Assembly: GCF_015351075.1 (NCBI RefSeq)
Contig: NZ_JADKRS010000004.1
Location: 248,001 to 312,000 of the forward strand
Direction of reading: 5' to 3'
Length of the DNA stretch: 64,000 nucleotides
Origin: Clavibacter sp. VKM Ac-2873
GTDB taxonomy: Bacteria > Actinomycetota > Actinomycetes > Actinomycetales > Microbacteriaceae
Under the pieces are notes generated by a model that saw only the letters and a program-made list of their open reading frames with translations, was not told the DNA's origin and made no database searches. Position 1 is the first letter of the stretch. The number at the start of each line of letters is the position of its first letter. Position numbers and translations under genes: made by a program. Of the stretch, positions 32,026-40,630 are shown one piece after another.

Positions 32026-32859
32026 ATGACCACGATCCCCGCACTCGAACTGTCCGACGGGAACCGCATCCCCGCCATCGGCCTCGGCACCTACGGGTTG
32101 GACGACGACGCGGGCGCCGAGCTCGTGTCCGGCGCGATCGGCGCCGGCTACCGCCTCCTCGACACGGCCCTCAACTACGGCAACGAGACGGCGGTGGGCG
32201 ACGGGATGCGCCGCTCCGGCGTCCCGCGCGAGGAGCTCTTCCTCACCACCAAGCTGCCCGGCCGCCACCACGGCTACGAGGAGACGCTCGCGTCCTTCGA
32301 GGAGTCGCGCGCGTCGCTCGGCGTCGACTACGTGGACCTGTACCTCATCCACTGGCCGAACCCGAGCGTCGACCGGTACGTCGACAGCTGGCGCGCGTTC
32401 GTCGAGCTGAAGGAGCGCGGCCTCGTCCGCTCGATCGGCGTCTCGAACTTCACGCCCGCGCACCTCACGCGGCTGCGGGACGAGACGGGCGTGCTGCCCG
32501 TCGTCAACCAGGTGGAGCTGCACCCGACGTTCGCGCAAGGCGAGCTCCGCGCGTTCCACGCCGAGCACGGCATCGTGACCGAGAGCTGGTCCCCGCTCGG
32601 CACGCGCGAGCGGCTCATGCAGGACCCGCACGTGGTGGCCGCCGCCGAGGCGCACGGCGTCACGCCGACGCAGGCCGTGCTGCGCTGGCACGTGCAGTCG
32701 GGCGCGCTGCCGATCCCGCGGTCGACGGATCTCGAGCGCCAGCGCCAGAACCTCGACGTCTTCGGCTTCGAGCTCACCGAGGAGGAGGTGCGCGCGATCG
32801 GCTCCGGCCCGCAGTCGCGCCTCTGGGACGGCGACCCGGACACGCACGAGGAGATGTAG
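32026..32859 (+). CDS. Aldo/keto reductase (AKR5-like)
   Basis: A 277-residue NADPH-dependent reductase with a TIM-barrel fold. The catalytic tetrad is recognisable: Asp and Tyr in RLLDTALNYGNE at about residue 46-51, Lys in FLTTKLPGRHHG at about 77 and His in DLYLIHWPNPS at about 108. NADPH contacts are in LPIPRSTDLERQRQNLDVF near residue 225. It resembles 2,5-diketo-D-gluconate reductase and other prokaryotic AKR5 enzymes that reduce small ketones and aldehydes. It is monocistronic with its own leaderless promoter. Confidence 0.92.
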   Translation: MTTIPALELSDGNRIPAIGLGTYGLDDDAGAELVSGAIGAGYRLLDTALNYGNETAVGDGMRRSGVPREELFLTTKLPGRHHGYEETLASFEESRASLGVDYVDLYLIHWPNPSVDRYVDSWRAFVELKERGLVRSIGVSNFTPAHLTRLRDETGVLPVVNQVELHPTFAQGELRAFHAEHGIVTESWSPLGTRERLMQDPHVVAAAEAHGVTPTQAVLRWHVQSGALPIPRSTDLERQRQNLDVFGFELTEEEVRAIGSGPQSRLWDGDPDTHEEM

Positions 32860-32880
32860 CCCGCCCGTTCTGGCGTGCTC

Positions 32881-32911
32881 GGCCGTCGCGTCCCTCCGGG
32901 GCGCGGCGGCC
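32881..32911. terminator. Hairpin between convergent aldo/keto reductase and M50-like genes
   Basis: A 14-bp stem with two G-U pairs joins 32881-32894 and 32898-32911. It could serve both convergent genes. Confidence 0.55.
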
Positions 32912-32930
32912 GCGGCGTGTGCGGGGCGGG

Positions 32931-33662
32931 TCAGCGCCCGAGGAGCGCCGGGATGCCGAGCAGCGCGACGCCGGCGACGAGGCAGGCGGCCGCGACGACG
33001 ACGAGCGCGCCGACCCACAGGATCCCCGGCAGGTGCGTCAGCCGCCCGAGCTGGTCGGCGTCCGACGCCTCGCCGCCGCGCCGCGAACGGGCCCGCTGCA
33101 GCTCCAGCGTCGCCCGGAGCGCACCGAGCAGCAGGAACAGCGCGAGCGCGTGCGCGGCGACGCCCTGCACGACGATCGGCGCGATCCCGGCGACGACGCC
33201 GACCACGACCCCGGCGACGAGGCACGACCACAGCCCGAACCAGTTGCGCACCTGGATCACGACGAGCGCGAGCAGCAGCAGCCACAGCCACAGGACGGCG
33301 GCCGAGCGCCCGGATCCCGCGAGCCACGCGGCGCCGAGGCCCGCGAGTGCGGGAGCCGGGTAGCCGGCGAGCAGCGTCACGACCATGCCCGGCCCGCGCG
33401 GCCGGCCGACGCTCACCGTGAGGCCCGAGGTGTCCGAGTGCAGCCGGATCCCCGCGAGCCGTCGCCCGCTCAGCGTCGCCGCGAGCCCGTGGCCGCCCTC
33501 GTGCACGATCGTCACGGCGTGGCGCGTGAGGCGCCACGCCGCGGGCACCAGCACGAGCGCCGCGGCCAGCGCGACGGCGACGAGCGCCGGTCCCGTAGCC
33601 AGCGGCGCCTCCACGGCGGTCGCGCGCGCGACGACGTCGCGGACGATCTCGACGGGGTCCAT
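32931..33662 (-). CDS. M50-type (SREBP/YUP8-like) membrane metallopeptidase
   Basis: A 243-residue membrane protein of the M50B-like family. HEGGH in RHAVTIVHEGGHGLAATLSG at about residue 54 is the zinc-binding HExxH motif in the second hydrophobic segment. About six transmembrane helices follow, including GMVVTLLAGYPAPALAGLGAAWL. The second zinc-ligand motif (NxxPxxxxDG) of true site-2 proteases is not evident, so it belongs to the shorter M50B-like branch whose activity is unproven. The start has a GAGGAG ribosome-binding site. It is divergent from apt. Confidence 0.82.
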   Translation of the reverse strand: MDPVEIVRDVVARATAVEAPLATGPALVAVALAAALVLVPAAWRLTRHAVTIVHEGGHGLAATLSGRRLAGIRLHSDTSGLTVSVGRPRGPGMVVTLLAGYPAPALAGLGAAWLAGSGRSAAVLWLWLLLLALVVIQVRNWFGLWSCLVAGVVVGVVAGIAPIVVQGVAAHALALFLLLGALRATLELQRARSRRGGEASDADQLGRLTHLPGILWVGALVVVAAACLVAGVALLGIPALLGR

Positions 33663-33774
33663 GGGCGCTCCTCGGGTCGGCGGGGGATGCGGGCGTCGGG
33701 CGATGCAGAGCATCGGGCGGGAGCGCCCAGCCCACCACATCCGCCTGGCGGACCGCCGCCGCCCGCCCAGCGAC

Positions 33775-33780
33775 TACCGT
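33775..33780 (+). promoter_or_regulatory. Leaderless -10 box of apt
   Basis: TACCGT ends 6 bases before GTG 33787. Confidence 0.6.
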
Positions 33781-33786
33781 TGTCGG

Positions 33787-34314
33787 GTGCCCGACACCCC
33801 CGTCTCCGACCTCGTCCGCTCCCTGCTGCTCACCGTCCCCGACTTCCCGCAGCCCGGGATCCTCTTCCGGGACCTCACGCCCGTGCTCGCCGACGGGACC
33901 GCGCTCCGCGCCGTGGTCGACGACCTCGTCGCCGCCGGCGGTCCGGTGGACGCCGTCGCGGGCGTCGAGGCGCGCGGCTTCCTCCTCGCCGCGGCCGCCG
34001 CCTACGCGTCCGGCGTCGGCACGCTCGCGGTCCGCAAGGCCGGCAAGCTCCCCGGCGAGGTGCTCCGCGAGACCTACGCGCTCGAGTACGGCGAGGCGGC
34101 CATCGAGCTGCACCCGGGCCAGCTGATGCCGGGATCCCGCGTGCTGCTGCTCGACGACGTCCTCGCCACCGGCGGCACCCTGGAGGCCGCCGCCCGGCTG
34201 CTGGAGCGCGCCGGCTACGAGGTCGCCGGCATCGGCGTCGTGCTCGAGCTCGCGGACCTCGGCGGTCGGGCGCGCCTCGGCGGCCACGACGTGCACGCGA
34301 TCCTCTCGCTCTGA
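33787..34314 (+). CDS. apt: Adenine phosphoribosyltransferase
   Basis: A 175-residue purine-salvage enzyme that forms AMP from adenine and PRPP. The N-terminal PDFPQPGILFRDLTPVLAD is the Apt hallmark. GVEARGFLLAAAAAYASG follows near residue 59. The PRPP-binding loop VLLLDDVLATGGTL is at about 119-132. The GTG start is set by the leaderless promoter. It is convergent with the methyltransferase gene, with only 13 bp between stop codons. It pairs functionally with the purine permease at 6917. Confidence 0.95.
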   Translation: MPDTPVSDLVRSLLLTVPDFPQPGILFRDLTPVLADGTALRAVVDDLVAAGGPVDAVAGVEARGFLLAAAAAYASGVGTLAVRKAGKLPGEVLRETYALEYGEAAIELHPGQLMPGSRVLLLDDVLATGGTLEAAARLLERAGYEVAGIGVVLELADLGGRARLGGHDVHAILSL

Positions 34315-34327
34315 CCCACCCGCTGCA

Positions 34328-35590
34328 TCAGCGCCAGAGCCGCCGGGTCGCGATCTCCGCGCCCTGCGCCAGGCTCTCCAGCTTCGCCCACGCGATCTGC
34401 GGGTGGATCCGTCCGCCCAGCCCGCAGTCGGTCGACGCGATCACGCGCTCCCGGCCCACGAGCCGCGCGTAGCGCTCGATGCGGTCGGCCACCAGCTCCG
34501 GGTGCTCGACCACGTTGGTCGCGTGCCCGACCACGCCCGGCACGATGAGCTTCCCGTCGGGCAGCTCCACGTCCTCCCACACGCGCCACTCGTGCTCGTG
34601 CCGGGCGTTCGCGCCCTCGAACGAGTACGCGCCCGCGTCGATGTCGAGCATCGTCCGCACGATGTGGCGGAACTCGATGTCGGTCGTGTGGGGCCCGTGC
34701 CACGAGCCCCAGCAGAGGTGGAAGCGGATCCGCTCCTGCGGCAGCCCGCGCAGCGCGTGGTTGAGCGCCTCCACGCGGATCCGCGTGAACGCCACGTAGT
34801 CCGCGACGCTCGGCTCCGGGTTGATCTGGTCCCAGTTCTCCGCGATGGACGGGTCGTCGATCTGCAGCACGAGCCCGGCGTCGATGATCGCCACGTACTC
34901 CTCGCGCATCGCGTCGGCGCACGCCCAGATGAACTCCTCCTCGGTCGCGTAGTGCAGGTTGCCGATGCGCGAGGCGCTGCCGGGGGAGAGGGAGGTGAGG
35001 AAGCCCTCCTCGTACCCGTTCGCGGCGAGCCCGTGCTTCAGGTGCGCGATGTCGGCCTGGATGGCCGCATGGCCCGTGTAGGAGACCGGGCCGGTGGCGC
35101 TCGGGAACTCGATGGGCGCGTCGCCCACCGTGATGCCGCTCGCGGGATCCCGGTACGCGTCGGCGAAGATCGTCCAGTCGCGGCGGTCGGGGAAGGTCGT
35201 CAGCCGCACGTCCCCGGGCGAGCTGCGCACGGGCTCCGAGGAGAACGGGCCGCCCGGCACGAGCTCGAGCCCGCTGAGGCGCTGGAACGAGTACGACCAC
35301 CAGGCGCCGTAGTCGATCGCGCTCGACATGGCCTTGCCGTACTCGCCGTCGCCGGGCACGGTGATCCCGACCTCGCGCTGGCGGGCGACGAGGCCGTCGA
35401 CCGCGTCGGCGAGCACGGCGTCGAGGCCGTCGTCCGCCGGGGCCGGGGCCGGCGCGGACGAGGCGTCGCCCGCGCCGACGAGGACGGCCTTCCTGCGGTC
35501 GGCGCGCGCCGCGTTGGCGGCGATGAGCGCGTCCGTCCGCGGCAGGCTGCCGGCGTGGGACGTCTGGATTCCGTCGGTGCTGTCGAGCAT
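34328..35590 (-). CDS. MetE-like cobalamin-independent methyltransferase II family protein
   Basis: A 420-residue protein related to the C-terminal catalytic half of MetE. It opens TSHAGSLPRTDALIAAN, the family's substrate-binding start. Zinc ligands are recognisable as H and C in IRFHLCWGSWHGPHT (about residue 285-287) and C in VIASTDCGLGGR (about 385). It lacks the MetE N-terminal half, so it is probably an alkyl-thiol methyltransferase or archaeal-type methionine synthase rather than classic MetE. Ala/Pro-rich insert at about residues 35-55. GGAGGT precedes the start. The 240 bp upstream, up to the VanZ gene, contain no riboswitch I can recognise. Confidence 0.85.
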   Translation of the reverse strand: MLDSTDGIQTSHAGSLPRTDALIAANAARADRRKAVLVGAGDASSAPAPAPADDGLDAVLADAVDGLVARQREVGITVPGDGEYGKAMSSAIDYGAWWSYSFQRLSGLELVPGGPFSSEPVRSSPGDVRLTTFPDRRDWTIFADAYRDPASGITVGDAPIEFPSATGPVSYTGHAAIQADIAHLKHGLAANGYEEGFLTSLSPGSASRIGNLHYATEEEFIWACADAMREEYVAIIDAGLVLQIDDPSIAENWDQINPEPSVADYVAFTRIRVEALNHALRGLPQERIRFHLCWGSWHGPHTTDIEFRHIVRTMLDIDAGAYSFEGANARHEHEWRVWEDVELPDGKLIVPGVVGHATNVVEHPELVADRIERYARLVGRERVIASTDCGLGGRIHPQIAWAKLESLAQGAEIATRRLWR

Positions 35591-35833
35591 GGGGACCTCC
35601 GCGGGTCTCTCGTGCCGTCGGGCGGCCTGGCACGACCGCCCGCGGCGAGCGGGAACTGATCGCAGGCGGTGTCCGGCCGCGGATGCGGAGGGGACGCGAG
35701 GCTTCGCGGGGTGCGCTGCACGCACATGGTCCCACCGGGTCATCCCCGAGGACGGGCGAGGCGCAACAGGGCGTCACGGAACCGGCACCTCCGGCGGATC
35801 CGCCGCACAGGGGCGAGCCCGGATGATGGACGG

Positions 35834-36322
35834 ATGCTCCTCCGCCACCCCGTCCTCGGAACCGCCACGGGCCTGTACCTCGGCCTCGTCGCGTGGATCA
35901 CGCTGTCGCCGGAGCCCTACGACCGCCGCATCGACGGCTACCTCTTCCGCGCCCTCCGCGCGCTGCACCGGCACGACGGCACGTCGTGGATCACCTACTC
36001 CTTCGTGGAGGGCGCCGCGAACGTCGCGATGTTCCTGCCCGTGGGCATGTTCCTCGTGCTGCTCCTCGGCCGGTCACGCTGGTGGCTCGCCATCGCGCTC
36101 GGCGTCGGCCTCTCGGCGCTCATCGAGACCGCGCAGGCGTTCCTCCCGACGCGCGTCTCCGACGTCCGCGACGTGGTGCACAACGGCCTCGGCGCCCTCA
36201 TCGGCGTCGTGGTCGTCCTGATCCTCACGGCTCGCTCCGAGAACGCCCGCCGCCGTGCCCTCCGCCAGCGCCCGCGGCCGGCGGCGACGGGCCCGCAGCG
36301 CCTGGTCGGCACGCGGCGCTGA
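35834..36322 (+). CDS. VanZ family membrane protein
   Basis: A 162-residue membrane protein with four hydrophobic helices and the VanZ-like pattern: WITLSPEPYD after helix 1, EGAANVAMFLPVGMFLVLLL, LIETAQAFLPTRVSDVRDVVHNG, and LGALIGVVVVLI. VanZ gives low-level teicoplanin resistance in Enterococcus, but most actinobacterial members have no known link to resistance. There is no vanHAX cluster here. GATGAT ends 6 bases before ATG 35834, a degenerate form of the local leaderless promoter. The C-terminus is basic. Confidence 0.85.
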   Translation: MLLRHPVLGTATGLYLGLVAWITLSPEPYDRRIDGYLFRALRALHRHDGTSWITYSFVEGAANVAMFLPVGMFLVLLLGRSRWWLAIALGVGLSALIETAQAFLPTRVSDVRDVVHNGLGALIGVVVVLILTARSENARRRALRQRPRPAATGPQRLVGTRR

Positions 36323-36392
36323 CCCCGCGCGGGCCTCGCGGGGGAGCCCTCGCCGGCCCCGGGCGCGGTCAGGCGGAGCCCCCTCGGCTCGA

Positions 36393-36398
36393 TAGGAT
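36393..36398 (+). promoter_or_regulatory. -10 box of the HelD-like gene
   Basis: TAGGAT lies 27 bases before GTG 36426. The leader contains AAGGGG at 36413-36418. Confidence 0.45.
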
Positions 36399-36425
36399 TG
36401 ACGCCGGATTCCAAGGGGTGTGCAG

Positions 36426-38702
36426 GTGACCGGTACGGAGCTGGAGCGCGAGCGGGCGTACGTCACCCGCCTCTACGGGCGACTCGACGCGGTGCGAGCG
36501 GAGACCCGCGATCAGCTGACGGCGGTGCGCGACAGCCCCACGGGCGGCACGCACCAGAACCGCTCCGAGCGCGACGCGTTCGCCCGCATCTACGAGGACC
36601 GGCTGCAGGCGCTCCGCGAGGTCGACGAGCGCCTCGTCTTCGGCCGCCTCGAGTTCGAGGACGGGCACCTGCCGGAGGACGAGCCGCGCGACGGATCCCC
36701 GGCGCGGGCCGCCGGCGACGGGGATCCCGTCTACCGGTACATCGGCCGCATCGGCCTCCGCGACGACGACCTCCAGCCGCTGCTCCTCGACTGGCGCGTG
36801 CCCCAGGCGAGCGCGTTCTACCAGGCCACGGCCGCCACCCCGCTCGGCGCCCGCGCGCGCCGGCACCTCACGACGCACGGCCGCGAGGTCGTGCACGTCG
36901 AGGACGAGGTCTTCGACCCGACGCTGCTCGACGAGGGCCGCACCAGCCTCCAGGGCGAGGGCGCGCTGCTCGCGGCGCTCGGCGCCGGCCGCACCGGCCG
37001 GATGAACGACATCGTCGCCACCATCCAGGCCGAGCAGGACCGCATCATCCGATCCGACCTCCGCGGCGTGCTCGTCGTGCAGGGCGGCCCCGGCACGGGC
37101 AAGACCGCGGTCGCGCTGCACCGCGCGGCGTACCTCCTCTACTCCCACCGCGACCGGCTCGCGTCCTCGGGCGTCCTCGTCGTCGGCCCCAGCCGCTCCT
37201 TCCTCCAGTACATCGAGGCCGTGCTGCCGTCCCTCGGGGAGACGGGCGTCGTGCTCGCGAGCGTCGGCCAGCTGTACCCGGGCATCGACGCCGCCGGGGA
37301 GGACGCGCCCGAGGTCGCGGCCGTCAAGGGCGGATCCGAGATGGCGGGCCTCCTGCAGCGCGCCGTCCGCTCGCGCCAGGTCGTCCCCACCGAGGCCGTC
37401 ACGCTCGACGTCAACGGCGAGCGCATCGTGCTCGAGCCGTCGCTCGTCGCCGGCGCGCTCCGCCGGGCGCAGGACAGCAGGAAGCCGCACAACGAGGCGC
37501 GGGTCGTCTTCAACAAGGCCGCGCTCGGATCCCTCGCGCAGGTCCTCGCGTCGCAGATGCGCCGCAACGGCAGCGCGCTCGACGACAGCGACCTCGCGAT
37601 GCTGCGCGAGGACCTCCGCACCTCCTACGACGTGAAGGTCGCGCTCAACACCGCGTGGCTGCCGCTCACCCCGGAGAAGCTGATCCAGGACCTCTACGCG
37701 CGGCCGAACTGGCTCGCCTCGCTCACGCCGCGCTGGAGCCCCGAGAAGCGCGCGCTCCTCCGCCGCGACCGCGACGCGCCGTTCACGATCGCCGACGTGC
37801 CGCTCCTCGACGAGGCCGCGGAGCTCCTCGGCGAGTTCAGCGCGCAGGCCGACGCGAGCGCCCGCGAGCGCGAGCAGCAGCGCCTCCGCGACATCGAGAA
37901 CGCCGAGCAGGCCATCGAGAACATGGGCGTCGGCGGCATGGTCACGGCCGAGCGCCTCGCCGAGGGCTTCGCGGAGCAGGCCGCGCGACGCACGACCGCC
38001 GAGCGCGCCGCGTCCGACCGCACCTGGACCTACGGCCACATCGTCGTCGACGAGGCGCAGGAGCTCTCGCCCATGCAGTGGCGCGTGCTCCTGCGTCGCT
38101 GCCCCCTGCGTTCCTTCACCATCGTGGGCGACGTGGCGCAGGCGAGCTCCGCCGTCGGCGTCGGCAGCTGGCAGGACGCGCTCGGTCCCGTGCTCGGGCG
38201 TGAGTGGCGCCTCGAGGAGCTCACCGTCAACTACCGCACGCCCGCCCGGATCGCCGAGGCCGCGGAGCGCATGGCCATCGCGCACGGCCTCCCGGTCACC
38301 CGCTCGCGCGCCGTCCGCGAGGGCGACCACCCCATCGACACGGTCGAGGTGGACGCCGACGAGGTCGTGTCCGCGGTCGTCGACGTGGTCGACGAGGAGC
38401 GCGAGGGCGGCGACCGGGGCACGCTCGCCGTCATCGCCCGCGACGACCGCGTCGAGGAGCTGCACGGCGCGCTCGCCGAGCGCTTCGGATCCGCGGTCGG
38501 CATCGGCGTCGGCGGCCTCGGCCGGCCCATCGCGGTGCTCGGGTCGCAGGAGGCGAAGGGCCTCGAGTTCGACGTCGTCGTCATCGCCGAGCCCGACGAG
38601 ATCCTCGCGCACACGTCGCGCGGGGCGGCGGGCCTCTACGTCGCGATGACGCGGCCGACGCAGCGCCTGCACATCGTCACGTCGACCGGCTTCTCCGCCT
38701 GA
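36426..38702 (+). CDS. helD: HelD-like UvrD-family helicase (RNA polymerase recycling ATPase)
   Basis: A 758-residue superfamily 1 motor. An N-terminal coiled coil (ELERERAYVTRLYGRLDAVR...) precedes the split ATPase. Walker A GGPGTGKTAVALHRAAYLLY is at about residue 219. The Walker B VVDEAQELSPMQW is near 540. Motif VNYRTPARIAEAAE is near 600, and LGSQEAKGLEFDVVVI then GLYVAMTRPTQRL are near the end. This layout fits HelD/HelR, which pries stalled RNA polymerase off DNA and in some actinobacteria gives rifamycin tolerance. GTG 36426 is preferred over GTG 36420 because AAGGGG is then 7 bases away. Confidence 0.87.
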   Translation: MTGTELERERAYVTRLYGRLDAVRAETRDQLTAVRDSPTGGTHQNRSERDAFARIYEDRLQALREVDERLVFGRLEFEDGHLPEDEPRDGSPARAAGDGDPVYRYIGRIGLRDDDLQPLLLDWRVPQASAFYQATAATPLGARARRHLTTHGREVVHVEDEVFDPTLLDEGRTSLQGEGALLAALGAGRTGRMNDIVATIQAEQDRIIRSDLRGVLVVQGGPGTGKTAVALHRAAYLLYSHRDRLASSGVLVVGPSRSFLQYIEAVLPSLGETGVVLASVGQLYPGIDAAGEDAPEVAAVKGGSEMAGLLQRAVRSRQVVPTEAVTLDVNGERIVLEPSLVAGALRRAQDSRKPHNEARVVFNKAALGSLAQVLASQMRRNGSALDDSDLAMLREDLRTSYDVKVALNTAWLPLTPEKLIQDLYARPNWLASLTPRWSPEKRALLRRDRDAPFTIADVPLLDEAAELLGEFSAQADASAREREQQRLRDIENAEQAIENMGVGGMVTAERLAEGFAEQAARRTTAERAASDRTWTYGHIVVDEAQELSPMQWRVLLRRCPLRSFTIVGDVAQASSAVGVGSWQDALGPVLGREWRLEELTVNYRTPARIAEAAERMAIAHGLPVTRSRAVREGDHPIDTVEVDADEVVSAVVDVVDEEREGGDRGTLAVIARDDRVEELHGALAERFGSAVGIGVGGLGRPIAVLGSQEAKGLEFDVVVIAEPDEILAHTSRGAAGLYVAMTRPTQRLHIVTSTGFSA

Positions 38703-38807
38703 TCCGCGGTGCCCGCCCGGCGCATCGTGGGCCGGCGCGCGGCGCTCGCGTGAACACTATGAAGACAAGTGGCACGCGGCTCCGCACGCGCGGAGGATGG
38801 GCCGGTC

Positions 38808-40391
38808 ATGACCCCTCCTCCTGCATCCTCCGGCCCCTCGTCCGCACCCGGCACCGGGACGGATCCCGGCCCGGGAGGAGCGTCGCGGGATGAGGCGGAC
38901 CCGGCGCCTGACGGGGTCGCGTCGGTCGCCGCCGCGCACGAGCCCGACGCCGCGGCCGCCCGCCGCGCCCGCCGCGGCCGCCGCTCGCGCGTCATCCAGG
39001 TCGTCGTCATCGTCGCCGTCGCGGTCGGCATCGCGCTCGTCCCGCCGCCCGCCGGCGTCGACCCGCGCGGCATGCACATGGCCGGCATCTTCGTCGGCAC
39101 CGTCCTCGCCCTGATCCTGCAGCCGCTGCCCACCGCGCCCGTCGCGCTGGTCGGCCTCGCGGTCGCCATGCTCACCGGCACCATGACCACCGACGGCGAG
39201 GCGCTCGTCGGCTTCGCGAACCCCACCATCTGGCTCATCGTCGCGTCGTTCTTCATCGCGGACGGCTTCCTCGTCACGGGCCTCGGCCGCCGCATCGCGC
39301 TGGTCTTCGTCTCGCGGCTGGGCGGATCCAGCCTCGGCCTCGCGTACGGCATGGCCCTCACCGACCTGGTGCTGGCGCCCGCGACGCCGTCGAACACCGC
39401 GCGGGCGGGCGGCGTCGTGTACCCGATCGTGGCGTCGCTCAGCCGCGTGCAGGGATCCACGCCCGATTCGGACGCGTCGCGCCGCCGCCTCGGCTCCTAC
39501 CTCGCGCTCACGAGCGTGCAGGTCAACACGGTCACCTCCGCCATGTTCGTCACGGCGATGGCGGGCAATCCCGTCGCACAGAAGGCCGCGGCCGACCTCG
39601 GCATCGAGATCACCTGGGGCGGCTGGGCGCTCGCGGCCCTCGTCCCCGGGCTCCTCAGCCTGGTGGTCGTCCCGTGGGCGATGGCGCGCGTCTACCCGCC
39701 GACCCTCACCCGCACGCCCGAGGCACCGGCCCACGCGCGCGCGGAGCTGCGCGGCCTCGGCCCGCTGTCGGGCCACGAGCGCATCATGGCCGCGACGTTC
39801 GTCCTGCTGCTCGTGCTCTGGTGCGGCGGATCCCTGCTCGGCATCCCCGCCACCGCCGCGGCCTTCGGCGGCATCGCGGTGCTGCTCGTCACGGGCGTCC
39901 TCAAGTGGTCGCACCTGGCCGCGAACGCGTCGGCCTGGTCGACGCTCATCTTCTTCGCCGTGCTCGTGGGCATGGCCGACCAGCTCGACGCGCTCGGTGT
40001 CATCGACCTGGTGGGCGGGGCCGTCTCCGGATCCGTCGGCGGGCTGCCCTGGCCGTGGGCCTTCGCGGTGCTCGCGCTCGTGTACTTCTTCTCGCACTAC
40101 CTGTTCGCGTCGAACACGGCGCACATCGTCGCGATGTACGCGGTCTTCCTCGGCGCCGCGGTCGCGACCGGTACGCCGCCGCTGTTCGCCGCGCTCGTGC
40201 TCGGTTTCATCGGCAACCTCTTCGGCGGCATCTCGCACTACGCGTCGGGGCCGTCGGGCGTGGTCTTCGGATCCGGCTACGTCACGACCACGGAGTGGTT
40301 CCGCGTCGGCTTCGCGATGGCGGTGGTGCTCATCGTGATCTGGGGTGTCGTCGGCACCGCGTGGATGGGCGTGCTCGGCCTCCTGGCCTGA
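38808..40391 (+). CDS. DASS-family (SLC13-like) dicarboxylate/anion symporter
   Basis: A 527-residue membrane carrier of the divalent anion:sodium symporter family. Two Ser-Asn-Thr substrate/sodium motifs are visible: LAPATPSNTARAGGVVYPI near residue 200 and LFASNTAHIVAMYAVFLG near 435. The first 60 residues are Pro/Ser/Ala-rich and cytoplasmic. About 12 hydrophobic segments follow. It resembles the YbhI/CitT branch (2-oxoglutarate/malate translocators), so a C4- or C6-dicarboxylate is the likely substrate. ATG 38808 has GGAGGA upstream; an alternative GTG lies at 38769. Confidence 0.88.
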   Translation: MTPPPASSGPSSAPGTGTDPGPGGASRDEADPAPDGVASVAAAHEPDAAAARRARRGRRSRVIQVVVIVAVAVGIALVPPPAGVDPRGMHMAGIFVGTVLALILQPLPTAPVALVGLAVAMLTGTMTTDGEALVGFANPTIWLIVASFFIADGFLVTGLGRRIALVFVSRLGGSSLGLAYGMALTDLVLAPATPSNTARAGGVVYPIVASLSRVQGSTPDSDASRRRLGSYLALTSVQVNTVTSAMFVTAMAGNPVAQKAAADLGIEITWGGWALAALVPGLLSLVVVPWAMARVYPPTLTRTPEAPAHARAELRGLGPLSGHERIMAATFVLLLVLWCGGSLLGIPATAAAFGGIAVLLVTGVLKWSHLAANASAWSTLIFFAVLVGMADQLDALGVIDLVGGAVSGSVGGLPWPWAFAVLALVYFFSHYLFASNTAHIVAMYAVFLGAAVATGTPPLFAALVLGFIGNLFGGISHYASGPSGVVFGSGYVTTTEWFRVGFAMAVVLIVIWGVVGTAWMGVLGLLA

Positions 40392-40630
40392 CCGCCCGAT
40401 CGCCCGAGGGCAGGGAGATGGGCCGACCCGATGACGGGCCGGCCCTGCGGTCGTGGTCCCAGTGCCGAGACCCCTCTCCATGCGCTGTCCGTGCGACCGC
40501 TCTCCCCATGACATCCGGACCCGTTGTGCATCGCGTCTCTGGTGGTCCGGCGCATTGCAGTGTCTTCGGACCGAGCGCACGATCGGTTGGGGCGCGAAGG
40601 TGACGGCTGCCTGGGCGCCGCCGGGCGCGT
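40392..40630. other. Intergenic region without recognisable gene
   Basis: A gap of 239 bp between convergent genes. I see no credible ORF, tRNA or terminator hairpin. Base composition is slightly less GC-rich than the flanking genes. Confidence 0.5.

Noticed and set aside
35591-35833. Possible cobalamin or SAM riboswitch before the MetE-like gene
   Set aside because: I looked for B12-box and SAM-box consensus on the minus strand and found no convincing core; pairing in this GC-rich stretch is not diagnostic.
35834-36322. VanZ as evidence of a glycopeptide-resistance cluster
   Set aside because: No vanH, vanA, vanX or VanRS genes are nearby; VanZ-like proteins are common in actinobacteria without resistance.
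40392-40630. Hidden tRNA or small RNA in the gap after the anion permease
   Set aside because: No T-loop consensus (GTTCRANYC) with matching acceptor stem, and no clear hairpin-terminator structure.
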